Source of the DNA: Jaltomata sinuosa | Lineage: Eukaryota > Streptophyta > Magnoliopsida > Solanales > Solanaceae | Direction of reading: 5' to 3' | Length of the DNA: 64,000 nt | Assembly (NCBI GenBank): GCA_003996215.1 | Contig: QJPP01007582.1 | Coordinates: 123,384 to 187,383, forward strand | Shown here: one piece after another, positions 1 to 10,413 of the stretch | Position numbering within the stretch: the first letter of the stretch is position 1 | Layout of the letters: each line of letters opens with the position of its first letter | Position numbers and translations under genes: made by a program | The notes under the pieces: generated by a model | Database searches by the model: none | The model's input: the letters and a program-made list of their open reading frames with translations, nothing else | What the model was told of the DNA's origin: nothing

Positions 1-246
1 AGGTGCATTCTTGAGGAGGCACAAAGGCAGAGACTTTGGGGAGCGTCGTCCAGTTTGGCTCCAGTGGTTGGAGGAGCCACATTGTCTATTTTTCAGAGTT
101 CTAAGGCTGTCACTGTTGGGAGAGAATCTACTATTGTCCCTCCTGTTACTGATCCATTGAGAACGATGGCCATTGACGCTGCCACTGACACTGCTATGGG
201 TGCCACATCACCGGCCCCATCTCCACCACTAGACACCGGTGCCTAG
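1..246 (+). CDS. C-terminal end of Athila env-like ORF2 (partial)
   Basis: The frame is open from the left edge and stops with TAG at 244-246, giving 81 residues rich in Ser, Pro, Thr and Ala. It contains a GASSS stretch and ends in PLDTGA. The reverse strand of F near 38160-38430 has a similar GASSS stretch and a similar end (LDVGT), followed in both by a matching segment reading like GTGCCTAG then AGGTA. This marks it as the tail of the second ORF found downstream of integrase in Athila elements. The function of that ORF is unsettled: it is often called envelope-like, but nothing visible here (no membrane segment) supports that. The start is outside the window. Confidence 0.6.
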   Translation, partial: RCILEEAQRQRLWGASSSLAPVVGGATLSIFQSSKAVTVGRESTIVPPVTDPLRTMAIDAATDTAMGATSPAPSPPLDTGA

Positions 247-1811
247 GCTCCACAGGTATGTTCCTGCCTCCCTACATACTTACTTTTCTTGATGAATTGA
301 GGGCAATGCACATTACTTTATGGTGGGGTGGGGGCAGCAGTCATCCATATTTTGATGGGTATCTTGGCAAAGTCTTAGTAGTCAAGACACCCGTATCGTG
401 CCGCAATATTAAATCAAGCGTTACTTGGGAGGCAACCCAAAGAGGGTACCATTGGGTATCCGAGTGCGAGGGGTTTTCTTGTTGTGTTGTTTCCTCATGG
501 ACCTTTATTTTTGTTGAACATGCATGTTTAGATAGGTTCTGTGTAGTGAAAGAAGAATAGGAACTTAGCGCAGTCAATGGCCTGATTTCGAAGTTGATTT
601 TGATTGAAAAAATAGAGACCCCTCCAAATTTTGTGTGACATATTTGTTTTTGAAAGAATGACTGTTATGGATCTGTGCATTACATTATGTTAATCGATCT
701 GATGAATGTCTTAAGCTAGAGCATGAACCTGATAGTTAGCATTTGATTGTTGTACTCTGTGCCACATGTGTGTGAACTGTATTTGTACCATTCTTACATT
801 GTTTGCCAATATAGAACTTGACCAGTTAGTCTTGCCTAGGATGTAAGATATTTGTTTAATTAAGGATCATAGGCCGTTCTTGAAATATTCCACTTAGCCT
901 AAATGACCATCAAAATGAATTGAATATCCTTTGATCCCTGATTTTGAGCCGAAATTAACCCTTTTGTTGTTTAACCTAATCACATTACCTGTTTTCTATG
1001 AACCTTCAGTTTGGACTTGGGCCCTCCTTGGACATTGTGTACCTCAACTCAGACAAATCTCCTAAGTTGAGGGTGGCTACTGTGGGGGTAAGTGTGAAAT
1101 ATGGGGTATCAAAAGAAAAGGTTAGTAATAAAAAAGGGTATAACAACGGGTGTGGCGTATATGTTTGAAGAAAAGAAAGAAAAGAAAAGAAAATATATAT
1201 ATGATGAAAAAGTTGAGTCTGAAATAAAATCCGCACCCGTCACTTGATGAAAAGAGATAGAAATGGAAAATAAGGGAGGAAAAGAATTGGTCTAAAAGTG
1301 GAAGAAAAAGTCGTGTAGTGTCAAGGAGGGCAAAGTCACTATTTCTCAAATATACCATACCCATCCCCAAGCCTATGTTACAAGACGAGTGAAGTACTAT
1401 AGTGATCCTAGACAAACTGTTCGAAAGCTGAGGCATAGAAAATAAGGGCAAGCCTATGGTATTATGCATGCATTGCTTGAATTTCTTTGTGAGTGTGAGT
1501 GATATAGCTCAGTCCCTGATATTTAATGGTTTATTGTGCGATTGGGACTTCTTTGTAGTGAGGGCACTAGAGTACCATTGATAGCTGACTGTTAGGAAAA
1601 GTCTCATTTGTGTATGCTATGTCGTCTATTGATAGCGTGATGTCGTCCATGAATCCTCTTATGTTGTCTTGATAAACGAAACTTGTGCACCTTTTTTGTA
1701 CTGAAAATGAGGGGGATATTTGTTATGAGTTGAATTGCTATATCATATGACTGTCGTAGTTCCTAGTTTTCTTTTACTTAAGCGTCGTTCTAGGATAGTT
1801 TTGTTTTGTCA
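247..1811 (+). other. 3' non-coding region of Athila element A
   Basis: No supported gene. It contains, near 410-440, the segment ATTAAATCAAGC followed by TTGGGAGGCAACC, which also follows the integrase end of F near 43200 on the other strand. A purine tract of GA repeats lies at about 1158-1200. The block at 1320-1440 is well conserved with F at 37020-37170 in reverse. Short ORFs here are out of any conserved frame. Confidence 0.6.
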
Positions 1812-1846
1812 CTTGAGGACAAGAAATAGTTTTAAGTTGAGGGTTT
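1812..1846 (+). promoter_or_regulatory. Stem-loop and polypurine tract before the 3' LTR of A
   Basis: CTTG-AGGA-CAAG at 1812-1823 forms a 4-bp stem. It is followed by a purine-rich run AAGTTGAGGG just before the LTR start TGATG at 1847. The purine run is the likely primer for plus-strand DNA synthesis. F has the same arrangement. Confidence 0.6.
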
Positions 1847-3335
1847 TGATGTACCATGGTTTTGCGGCACTTTAGATGCTTAAAAATGGGAATTGGAGTA
1901 TGTTCTTTAGAAATTTTTAGTAGTTTTGATGTGTTTTTGAGTATTGTGCAGGAAAATAGGGTTCGGAGACTAAGTACAGAAAAAGAATGAAATTTTGGTT
2001 GAAACTGGCTTCCATGATTGAACTCTACGAGTCATGAATGCATCCACGAGTCATGGAAGTCAGTTGTGGAAAGACTTCTGCAAAGGTACCTTAAGCCTGA
2101 GTTTTACGAGTGGTTTTCACGGGTCTTGGACCTTTTCACGAGCCATAATTCTTGTTCGTGGAACCAAATCAGAAAAGGAGAAAAAGGTCTGAAATTGATG
2201 AATCAAATCCACGAGCCATGATTCAATCCATGAGTCATGGAATGAACTCATGGAAGTGAACCCGTAGGATGACAAAACCTCTAAGTTTCACGAGTACTGT
2301 TGATGACCCGTAGAAGTTTCCACAGACTGTAGATTATGTCCGTGGATGTTGCCGATTCTAGTTTTCCTTGTTTAATTAGGATAGGATTTCTAATTTCTAT
2401 AAATACTTTTCCTAGGTTTTCTTTTACGTTTTACGCTCTATATTTTGTAGCAAACACATTCGTACAGTTGTGATATTTATTTGTTCTTGGTTTTGAGAGA
2501 TAACCACATTCATAGTTCTTGATTCTTGATTTCATCTTCATTTATTCAAGTTCTCGGATTTTGTTACTTCTTCTTGTAAGTATATGATCATGAACACTTC
2601 AACAACTTCTGATTGTTTACTTATGAACATGAGTAGCTAAATCTACAACTAGGGTTGTGGGAACCATGAAAAATTAACGAAGTAGGCAAAGTACTTGGTA
2701 ACTCTAGGGCGGTCTTTATGCATGTATTGTTCTTCCCTTTTCTTTGATTGCTTTTTAATGGTACACAATGTTAGAACTCGCCTTATCCTTACTTACCGAA
2801 CCAAGGAGGTAACAGATGGGAAAAAGGTTGTTCAACAATTGATATTTGAGGGTACCAACCCTCATCTAATAGCTTGACCTTATCCGGGAATAACTAATCT
2901 GGGATCCAGGGTAAGGGCCATTAAATCATACACCCACAATCGGACCAAGGCGTGTGGTGAAATTCATCTATCTAGGGGACCAACCATTTAGGTGAATCTA
3001 ACTTACTGATCTTACATGCTAAGAACAAAACTAGTTTACTAAGTACAACGCCTTACTAACTTATGATCTCATGGGGACCACTACCCTAGTCACTTCCCTC
3101 ATTTATAACAAGTCTTACAACTGTTACTTGTTACTTGTTCGAATTTGAATTACGATTACTACTTGTTACTTTAAACCCCCCCTTTGTAGGGAAATAAATG
3201 GCTAAGAGCACGAGTAAACATAATTGACCCTAGTCCTACCATATTCCTGTGGGATCGACCCCAACCTTCGTTTGGTTCTATATTTGAACATCGACCATTT
3301 ACGCTTCTAAAAGGAGGTGTAATTTGAGATTATCA
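1847..3335 (+). repeat. 3' LTR of element A (1489 bp)
   Basis: The LTR starts TGATGTACC right after the purine tract and ends TTTGAGATTATCA, a usual Athila-type ending. A TATA box (TATAAATA) at 2398-2405 marks the U3/R border region. U3 contains a cluster of palindromic words around CACGAGTCATGG between about 2010 and 2330. ORFs inside it are not genes. Confidence 0.8.
2010..2405 (+). promoter_or_regulatory. Palindrome-rich U3 promoter region with TATA box (A)
   Basis: The region holds many copies of a word close to CACGAGTCATGG, including the perfect odd palindrome CCATGAGTCATGG at 2228-2240. The cluster ends about 70 bp before TATAAATA at 2398-2405. The TATA box is seen directly; a promoter or enhancer role for the palindromes is inference. 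Confidence 0.55.
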
Positions 3336-3598
3336 GTGGGCGATGGCCTGTTGGTGCCATGATAGCAACCAGCTTCCAACAACAATGCCATCAAGAAATT
3401 TTACTCCGACGAACCCTCGAGAACACATCCGGGGTCCCGTGAACACAAGCGAGATGAGCTATTCAACTAAAAATAGCATTCCAGACTCAACGGAATTGAT
3501 GAAAATACCAATGGAGGTCAATTTAATGAAAAGTGGTCCCTACGCCCAAAAATCAACTTTAGGCCAATATTTCCAAAATAGAACACCAAGGCCTAAAA
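3336..3598 (-). repeat. 3' LTR of C, fragment between A and B
   Basis: This 263-bp stretch matches 32195-32446 with scattered differences. It is cut on the left by A and on the right by B. The last five bases, TAAAA, are the target duplication of B and recur at 12625-12629. The 101-codon ORF here has no coding features. Confidence 0.75.
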
Positions 3599-5597
3599 TG
3601 AAACACCCTAGAAATCCTAAGCCTAGAACTAGCCCAGAAAACTTATAATTTTGAACTGTCCAAGCCATATTAGGAACCATGGACCAGTTCCATGGGTCGT
3701 GGAATAGTCCACGGACTGTGGTTCCCATCCGTGGAATTAGTCCTGCATACCAGTCCCTCAGAACCCAAAGCACGGACCAAGTCCATGGACCGTGAACAGG
3801 ACCATGGGTCATGGATTCCACCTGTGGAACTCAGACCTGGGGGTCATCAAATCCCTCAGGAACCACGAGTAGATTCCACAAGCCATGGATGGTTTCACGA
3901 GTCGTGAACCTGGCTCGTGGTTATAAAACCTGTAGTCAGGAATAAAAGCTCAGGGACCACGCTAGGGTTCCACGAGTCGTGGAAGCTTTCATGAACTGTG
4001 GAAACCTGTTCGTGGAATCCAGTCGCGAATTTTCCAACAGTTTTAAAATTAGTTTCTCAGGAGTATTTTAGACCTTTCCTTTCTATTTTAGCTCTGACTA
4101 TAAATATTTTTAGGCTTATTTTATTAAGTCTAATCCTCTAAAACACATCAGTTCTCATTCCTCCTCTCAAGTCAGAAAAGAGTGTTCTTATCCAAAGTTT
4201 CAGACCTAGGGCTTTCTCCTCCAAGCTTCAACTTCAAATTTTCTCGAAGAATCTCCTTCTACCAGGTATGTGGGTATTCAGTAAGGGTTTAGTTCACCCT
4301 TATGCCCAAAATTATAGTCTTTCTTCACATATTCATGGTTTTAAGAACTAGGGTTCCTACCCAATTATGTAAATCCTTCTAAAGCTTAGTTCTTATGATT
4401 CTCACATGATTTATATCCTGCTTTATATAAATTGTAATATATTTTAATAATTTGCATGAGTTTTCACCATGACTTGAGAAATCTAGAAATTAGCCCTAAA
4501 TTGTGGGATTTTCTAAAGTATTAGATTTCCTTCAAAATTCAACCTAGATTATTAGTATGAGTATTAAAAGCAGAATTTATCCAGTTTTTAGTCTACTACA
4601 ACATTTAAGAAAAATAGAGATTTCAGACTAGTCTAGTCTTGACTCAGAAACTCATGACTCCAGTTTAAAGATGAGCTATTAGTATTCAGTTTTGGATTAG
4701 TGTTTAGCACCGAGTTTGACCAGGGTTCAGCGTACCCTTAAAGTCCCAGAACTACGTGCCACCATAGCTTATTGAGCCCCTCCATTGGGCCTCAGAAATA
4801 GTAATCATATTAGCTATGCCTTTATACCCTGGCAAGGTATATTGGGTCCTCTCGATGGGAAATGTACATCAGACTTCATGTTTAGATCACGTGGCTTTTG
4901 TTGGTTAATAGACTCTTCCACAGTGTTAGTTTCAGTAATGTGCATTAGGCCCTCAGTTATGTTTACTTTCAGCTTTCAGCATGTTTCCAAATTACTCTTG
5001 CATTTCAGCTATTTATGCATGATTATATTTTGGGACTATGTACTACAGTTTAGTTTATTTACAGCTTTTTAGTATTTTAGAATATTTACATTTCAGTCAG
5101 CCTTGCATATCCCTCATGCTCAGTACATTCAAAGTATCAACACATACTCTATGTGTTGCATCCTATCATGATACAGGTTCATGTTCTCAACTTCATCCTC
5201 GTGATTAGCTCCCCCGATGCCATATCAGCGACAGTCAGTGGTGAGTCTTCATCATCCGAGGACATATCTTTTACATTCTTTTTGAGTTAGTCAGCTTGCC
5301 CTTATTTTCAGTACTTGGAGTTAGCTGGGGGCTTGTCCTAGTAGCTCATCAGTATTAGAGGCTTTCACACATAGAGTCAGACTTCAGCTTATGTAGTTCA
5401 ATTGATTTTCAAACAGACTATCATTTCAGATATTTTTAGATTCATTATTCCTTTCAGTTATGATTTATTCAATATGCTTCCATTTGTTTAGAATTATATT
5501 CAGTATGCTTATGATATGCTAGTTTCAGGGTTAGCTTAGGGTCACTTGTGATCCTAGGTCCTGTGTTACGTCTAGGGCATAGTCTCGGGGTGTGACA
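3599..5597 (+). repeat. 5' LTR of B (1999 bp)
   Basis: It begins TGAAACACCCTAG (the 3' copy has TGTAATACCC) and ends GGGGTGTGACA immediately before the primer site. A TATA box in CTATAAATATTT lies near 4099-4110. Palindromic words fill about 3665-4025, including a perfect 17-bp palindrome centred on G at 3968-3984. Confidence 0.9.
3665..4110 (+). promoter_or_regulatory. Palindrome-rich U3 promoter region with TATA box (B 5' LTR)
   Basis: Repeated words of the form CCACG(N)CGTGG occur, for example CCACGGACTGTGG at 3709-3721 and TTCCACGAGTCGTGGAA at 3968-3984. They end about 75 bp before TATAAATA near 4100. The same layout recurs in the 3' LTR (10751-10763, TATA near 11128). Regulatory meaning is inferred. 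Confidence 0.55.
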
Positions 5598-5601
5598 AAC
5601 T

Positions 5602-5613
5602 TGGTATTAGAGC
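5602..5613 (+). promoter_or_regulatory. Primer-binding site of B (tRNA-iMet)
   Basis: TGGTATTAGAGC lies 4 bases after the LTR end. It differs by one base from TGGTATCAGAGC, the complement of the 3' end of initiator methionine tRNA, the usual primer of plant Ty3/gypsy elements. Confidence 0.85.
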
Positions 5614-5665
5614 ATCAGGTTCAAGAGTCCTAGGATGTCTAAAAGTCATACTAAGTAGAGTCTCT

Positions 5666-5697
5666 TTCATGGGTGTGAAGCGCGCCACGCTTATGAG
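5666..5697 (+). promoter_or_regulatory. Leader hairpin with self-complementary loop (candidate dimerisation site, B)
   Basis: The arm TTCATGGGTGTG (5666-5677) pairs with CACGCTTATGAG (5686-5697) over 12 positions, four of them G-U. The 8-nt loop AAGCGCGC (5678-5685) contains the self-complementary hexamer GCGCGC. It lies about 53 nt after the primer site and 114 nt before gag. Equivalent hairpins occur in D and L. The structure is read from the sequence; a role in RNA dimerisation is inference. Confidence 0.55.
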
Positions 5698-5810
5698 GGA
5701 GAGGCTACAAGGTGTTTTAAGAAAAACTTCACTTCTTTCATTATCTTTATGGTGCAATAAAGTTTAGTTCAGTTTCTTCTCTTTAATCCATTTGTTATGC
5801 ATTTCAGATC

Positions 5811-6870
5811 ATTCCTCCTCGCAAAGCTAACGCCCACAATGCTAATGCTAATCCTCTAGTCTTGAACCATGAGATTATGAATGTGGAGTTTCGTAAAGCG
5901 ATGCCGTTGTTGGCTCAGACTATAGACAACCAGGCTAAACAGCAGGCTCCAGTCCCTACAAACCAAAATGGTAGAACAACTGTAGCCTGGGTCTAATATT
6001 TTGTTCGCATGAATCCGCCAGAGTTTCTAGGGTCAAAGGTTAGTGAAGACCGACAAAATTTCATTGATGAGATCAAGAAGATTCTTGAGGTAATACAAGT
6101 GACTGGTACTGATAGCATTGAGTTAGCATCCTATCAACTCAAGTCTATGTCTCACATTCAGTTCACTCAGTGGAAAGACAACAGGGGTGTAAATGCAGCA
6201 CCTCCGACATGGGATTGTTTTACTGGAGCTTTTCTGGACAGGTTCTTCCCGAGAGTGTTGAGAGAGGCTAAGGCCCAAGATTTTATGAATCTAAGACAGG
6301 GATCAATGTCAGTCCAGGAATATGGGTTGAAGTTTACTTAGCTTTCCAGGTATACCCCATCTATGATGGCAAATCTGAGGGCACAAATGGGCAAATTCTT
6401 GTATGGGTATGTGACTCAGTAAAAACAGAGTGCAGGAATACTATGTTATTAAGGGATATGGATATCTCTAGACTGATGACCCATGCTCAGCAGGTTGAGG
6501 AAGAAAAGCTTAAGGAGATGGCAAAGGATAGTAAGAAGTCTTGGATAGGAAACTATAAATATTCTCAATAGAGGTCGGGCGGTGGAAATTGCTCACAATT
6601 TTAGTAGAAGTTTTCAGCCCTAGTTCCTTCATCAGCTAGTGCTCCATCTCCCAAGCCTCGATAGGATCAGAAAAAGCGTGCATAGGCTCTGAGTCTCGGG
6701 GCAGTGTTTCAGGTAACTGCACTTTTCCAGTCTACCCCAAGTGTGGTAAAAATCATCCAGGTGAGTGTCTTGCTGGAAGAGAGGGGTGCTTTGGGTGTGG
6801 TCAGCTTGGCTATAGGTTGAAGGAGTTCCCTTTTGCCAGGAAAGACAGGGAGGTAACAGAGCTCAGTCTA
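5811..6870 (+). pseudogene. gag of B (capsid and zinc knuckle), broken
   Basis: The capsid/nucleocapsid protein that packages element RNA. Codons from 5811 read IPPRKANA where related elements usually start MPPR, so the start ATG appears to have become ATT. The frame has a TAA at 5994-5996, continues with MNPPEFLGSK at 6009, and contains the retrotransposon gag core (LDRFFPRVLREAKAQDF and LRQGSMSVQEYGLKF) before a TAG at 6339-6341. Beyond that, frameshifts and stops scatter the rest. The zinc knuckle near 6787 reads CFGCGQLGYRLKEF, so the His and last Cys of the CCHC motif have changed to Tyr and Phe. Not functional as it stands. Confidence 0.85.
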
Positions 6871-6959
6871 CCACTTCAACAGCTCCAGCAGGTCGCACAG
6901 CTCAGCAAAGTACTACTTATGGCACAGGTGGCGGTCAACATCAGAACCTTCTCTATGCC

Positions 6960-7385
6960 ATGTCTTCACGCCAGGATCAGGAGAGTTCACCAGATGTAGT
7001 CACTGGTATGTTATCAGTCTTCACTCGTGATTTTTATGCCTTTTTAGATCCAGGGGCTTCCCAATCTTTTGTGACCCTGTATATTGCATGTAAATTCAGA
7101 GTCAGTCTAGAAATCCTCCCAGAACCTATCCTAGTCTCTACTCTAGTTGGTGAATCAGTCTTAGCTAATAGGGTGTACAAAAATTGCCCAGTCTCGGTCC
7201 TTCATAGAACCACCTCAGCAGATTTAGTAGAGTTAGATATGTCTGACTTTAATGTCATTCTTGGCATGGATTGGCTACATGCCTGTTATGCCTCAGTCGA
7301 CTACAGAACCAGAGTTGTAAAATTCCAGTTTCCCAATGAGCCCATCTTAGAGTGGCAGGGTAGTCCTCCTTCATCTAAAGGTTGA
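6960..7385 (+). pseudogene. Retropepsin-like protease domain of B
   Basis: An aspartic protease domain that would cut the polyprotein. The active-site loop FLDPGAS is intact near residues 28-34 of the open frame, and the second conserved block ILGMDWL lies near residues 96-102. A TGA at 7383-7385 interrupts the frame where related copies read GRFISYL, consistent with CGA to TGA. The first codon shown is only the first Met of the open stretch, because in intact elements this domain follows gag without a separate start. RT follows directly. Confidence 0.8.
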
Positions 7386-9017
7386 TTCATATCCTACCTC
7401 AAAGCTATAAAGATGATCTCAAAGGGTTACATCTACCATATAGTCTGGGTTAAGGATTCTGAGTCTGAAACCCCACCTTTTGAGTCAGTTTCAGTAGTTA
7501 ATAAGTTTCCAGAGGTATTTCCTGAAGATCTGCCTGGAGTCCCTCCTGAGCGGGAGATCGACTTTGGGATAGACCTTCTTCTAGATATGCAGCCCATATC
7601 TATTCCTCCTTACAAAATGGCTCTATATAAGCTTAAGAAGTTGAAAGAATAGCTCAAAGACCTCCTAGATAAGGGCTTTATCAGACCCAGTATCTCTCCA
7701 TGAGGTGCTCCAGTTATCTTCGTGCATAAGAAAGACGGTTCCTTCAGGATTTGCATAGACTACCGTCAGTTGAAAAAAGTTACAATCAAGAATAAGTATC
7801 CCATCCCCGGGATTGATGACTTATTCGACCAGCTTCAGGGTGCCAGCTACTTCTCCAAGATTGACCTCAGATCCAGTTATCAACAGCTCAGAGTTAGAGA
7901 GTGTGACATTCCAAATACAGACTTCAGAACTCGGTATGGTCACTACAAATTTGTGGTTATGTCTTTTGGACATATGAATGCTCCTACAGCTTTTATGGAC
8001 ATGATAAATAGGGTGTTCAAGCAGTATTTGGATATGTTTATTATTATCTTCATAGATGATATTCTAGTCTACTCACGAAGTGAGAAGGAGCATGCTAATC
8101 GTTTTGGAGTGGTGCTGCAAACTCTCAAGGATCGATAGTTATTCGCCAAATTTAGTAAGTGTGAGTTCTGGTTGCAGTCAGTCGCCTTTCTAGGTCATGT
8201 ACTGTCTAAGAAAGGTATTCGAGTGGATTCTCAGAAGATAGAGGCAGTAAAGAATTGGCCTAGACCCACCTCTCCGATAGATATTAGGAGCTTTTTGGGT
8301 TTGGCTGGTTACTACAGGAGATTTGTTGAGGGGGTTTTCTCCATAGCTTCTCCATTAACTAGGCTGATTCAGAAGAAGGCCGAGTTCCACTGGTCAGATG
8401 AGTGTGAGAAAAACTTCCAAGAGTTGAAAACTAGGTTGACCACAGCCCCAATTTTGAATCTGCCAGAGGGTTCAGATGGTTTCATAGTATACTGTGATGC
8501 GTCCAGAGTCGGCCTCGGTTGTATTTTGATGAAGCATAGTAAAGTCATTGTATATGCCTCCAGACATCTTAAGACTCATGAGAAGAACTACCCGACTCAT
8601 GATCTTGAGTTAGCAGCAATGGTCTTTGCCTTGAAGATTTGGAGACACTACTTGTATGGTGTCCATGTAGATGTGTTTACTGACCACAAGAGCCTTCCAT
8701 ATGTATTCATCCAGAAAGAACTAAATCTTTGTCAGAGAAAGTTGCTATAGCTTCTCAAGGACTATGACATAAGCGTGCTTTACCATCCCGGTAAGGCCAA
8801 CGTAGTAGCGGATGTACTTAGCAGGTTGTCCATGGGGAGTGTGTCACAGGTTGAGGAAGGAAAGAAGAAATTAGCCAAGGATGTTCACAGGCTTGCTCAG
8901 TTAGGGGTTCGCCTCATAGATTCATCAGAAAGTGGTGTCATTGTTCAGAATGGATCAGAGTATTTATTGGTAGCAGAGGTAAAGGAAAAGCAATACAGTG
9001 ATCCCATCTTACTTTAG
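7386..9017 (+). pseudogene. Reverse transcriptase and RNase H of B
   Basis: After the linker ending [12 protein letters not shown], the RT palm begins near 7722 with [13 protein letters not shown]. It includes [20 protein letters not shown] and the catalytic box FIDDIL near 8055. RNase H shows the acidic site in [10 protein letters not shown] near 8490, [14 protein letters not shown] and [10 protein letters not shown]. The frame is interrupted by TAG near 7650 (before LKDLL), TGA near 7702 (in ISP-GAP), TAG near 8136 (before LFAKF) and TAG near 8748. The catalytic residues remain although the frame is broken. It copies element RNA into DNA and removes the RNA strand. Confidence 0.88.
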
Positions 9018-10413
9018 TTAAAAGGTGTTGTCCAGCAGTAGAGAGTAGAGGTTTGCTCCTAAGGGAGAGATGGTGTACTTCGTTATCAGGGCCGGCTATG
9101 TGTTCCTAATGTAGGTGACATGAGGCAGCAAATTTTGATAAAGGATCATAGCTCCAGGTATTTCATCCATCTTGGTTCCACCAAGATGTACCGTGACCTA
9201 CGGGAAGTCTATTGGTGGAATGGTATGAAGAGGGAAATTGCTGATTTTATGGCTAAGTGTCCCAACAGTCAGTAAGTGAAGGTAGAACATCAACGACCAT
9301 GTGGTATGACTCAGGAGATAGACATTCCCCCTTGGAAGTGGGAGGTGATCAATATGGACTTTATTACAGGCTTACCTCGTACTCGCAGACAACATGATTT
9401 CTATTTGGGTGATTATAGATAGGGTGACTAAGTCATCCCACTTCTTAGCTGTTAAGACTACCGATTCAGCAGAGGACTATGCCAGACTCTACATCCGTGA
9501 AATAGTCAGGTTTCATGGAGTTCCCTTATCTATCATCTCAGATAGGGGTACTCAATTCACATCTCAGTTTTTGAGATCATTTCAGAAGGGTATTGGTACT
9601 TAGGGTAATCTTAGTACAATTTTTTACCCGCAGACAAATGGTCAGGCAGAGCATACTATTCATACCTTAGAGGATATATTGAGAGCTTGCGTAATCAACT
9701 TTAAAGGTAATTGAGATGATCACTTACCTCTTATAGAGTTTGCCTATAATAACAGTTTTCACTCTAGCATTCATATGGCCTCATATGAGGCATTTTACAG
9801 GTGGAGGTGTAGATCACCTATAGGCTGGTTTGAGGTACGTGAAGCAGCTTTAATAGGGCCAAATTCAATCTATGAGACTATGGAGAAGGTTCAGCTTATT
9901 AGAGAAAGGTTGAAGGCAGCTCAAAATCATCAGAAATCTTATACAGATGTGAGAAGAAGGGAGCTAGAGTTTGAGGTTGATGATTGGGTTTTTTTGAAAA
10001 TGTCACCAATGAAGGGTGTGATGAGATTTGGTAAGAAGGGAAATCTTAGTCCCTGATATGTAGGCCCTTACAGGATTCTGAGGAGATTTGTCAAGATGAC
10101 CTATGAGTTAGAATTGCCCACAGACTTAGCATCGGTGCACCCAGTCTTCCATGTATCCTTGTTGAAGAAATGCATTGCTGATCCAACTTTAGTTGTGCCC
10201 TTAGAGAGCGTGGGTGTGAAGAAAAGTATCTCTTATGAAGAGGTCCCAGTTCAGATCCTTGATCATCAGATTCGGAGGCTAAGAAACAAAGAAGTAGCCT
10301 CAGTAAAAGTTCTTTGGAGGAACCAGTCAGTTGAGAGAGCTACTTGGGAAGAAAAAGCAGCCATGATGACCAAGTACCTACACCTCTTCCCTTTCGATCC
10401 AGCTTCAGCTTGA
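9018..10413 (+). pseudogene. Integrase with C-terminal chromodomain of B
   Basis: The zinc-binding part near 9148-9280 reads HSSRYFIH and later CPNSQ, so the last Cys has become Ser. The core keeps the first Asp in MDFITGLP, the second in [11 protein letters not shown] and the Glu in GQAEHTI. A one-base shift occurs near 9394-9400 and stops occur near 9601 and 9713. The C-terminus has the GPYRILRR and [11 protein letters not shown] blocks and a chromodomain ([12 protein letters not shown] through VLWRN and ATWE), ending with TGA at 10411-10413. Chromodomains guide integration to chromatin and define this lineage. Confidence 0.87.

Larger units (their letters stand above)
1..3335 (+). mobile_element. 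Athila-type Ty3/gypsy retrotransposon A, 3' part
   Basis: Only the 3' part is in the window: the end of an env-like ORF, about 1.6 kb of non-coding DNA, a purine tract and the 3' LTR. The assignment rests on its match to element F, whose protease is Athila-like: both share the ORF2 end, a conserved tract around 1320-1440 and LTRs starting TGATG. The LTR ends in TATCA at 3335. From 3336 the sequence matches the middle of the 5' LTR of C near 32195, so A inserted into the 3' LTR of C. The flank GTGGG at 3336 aligns with GTGAG in the intact copy. The 5' end and the other target copy lie left of the window. Confidence 0.82.

Noticed and set aside
258..577. Overlapping ORFs on both strands after the env-like ORF
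   Set aside because: They lie in the 3' non-coding region of A; the same region in F has no corresponding frame.
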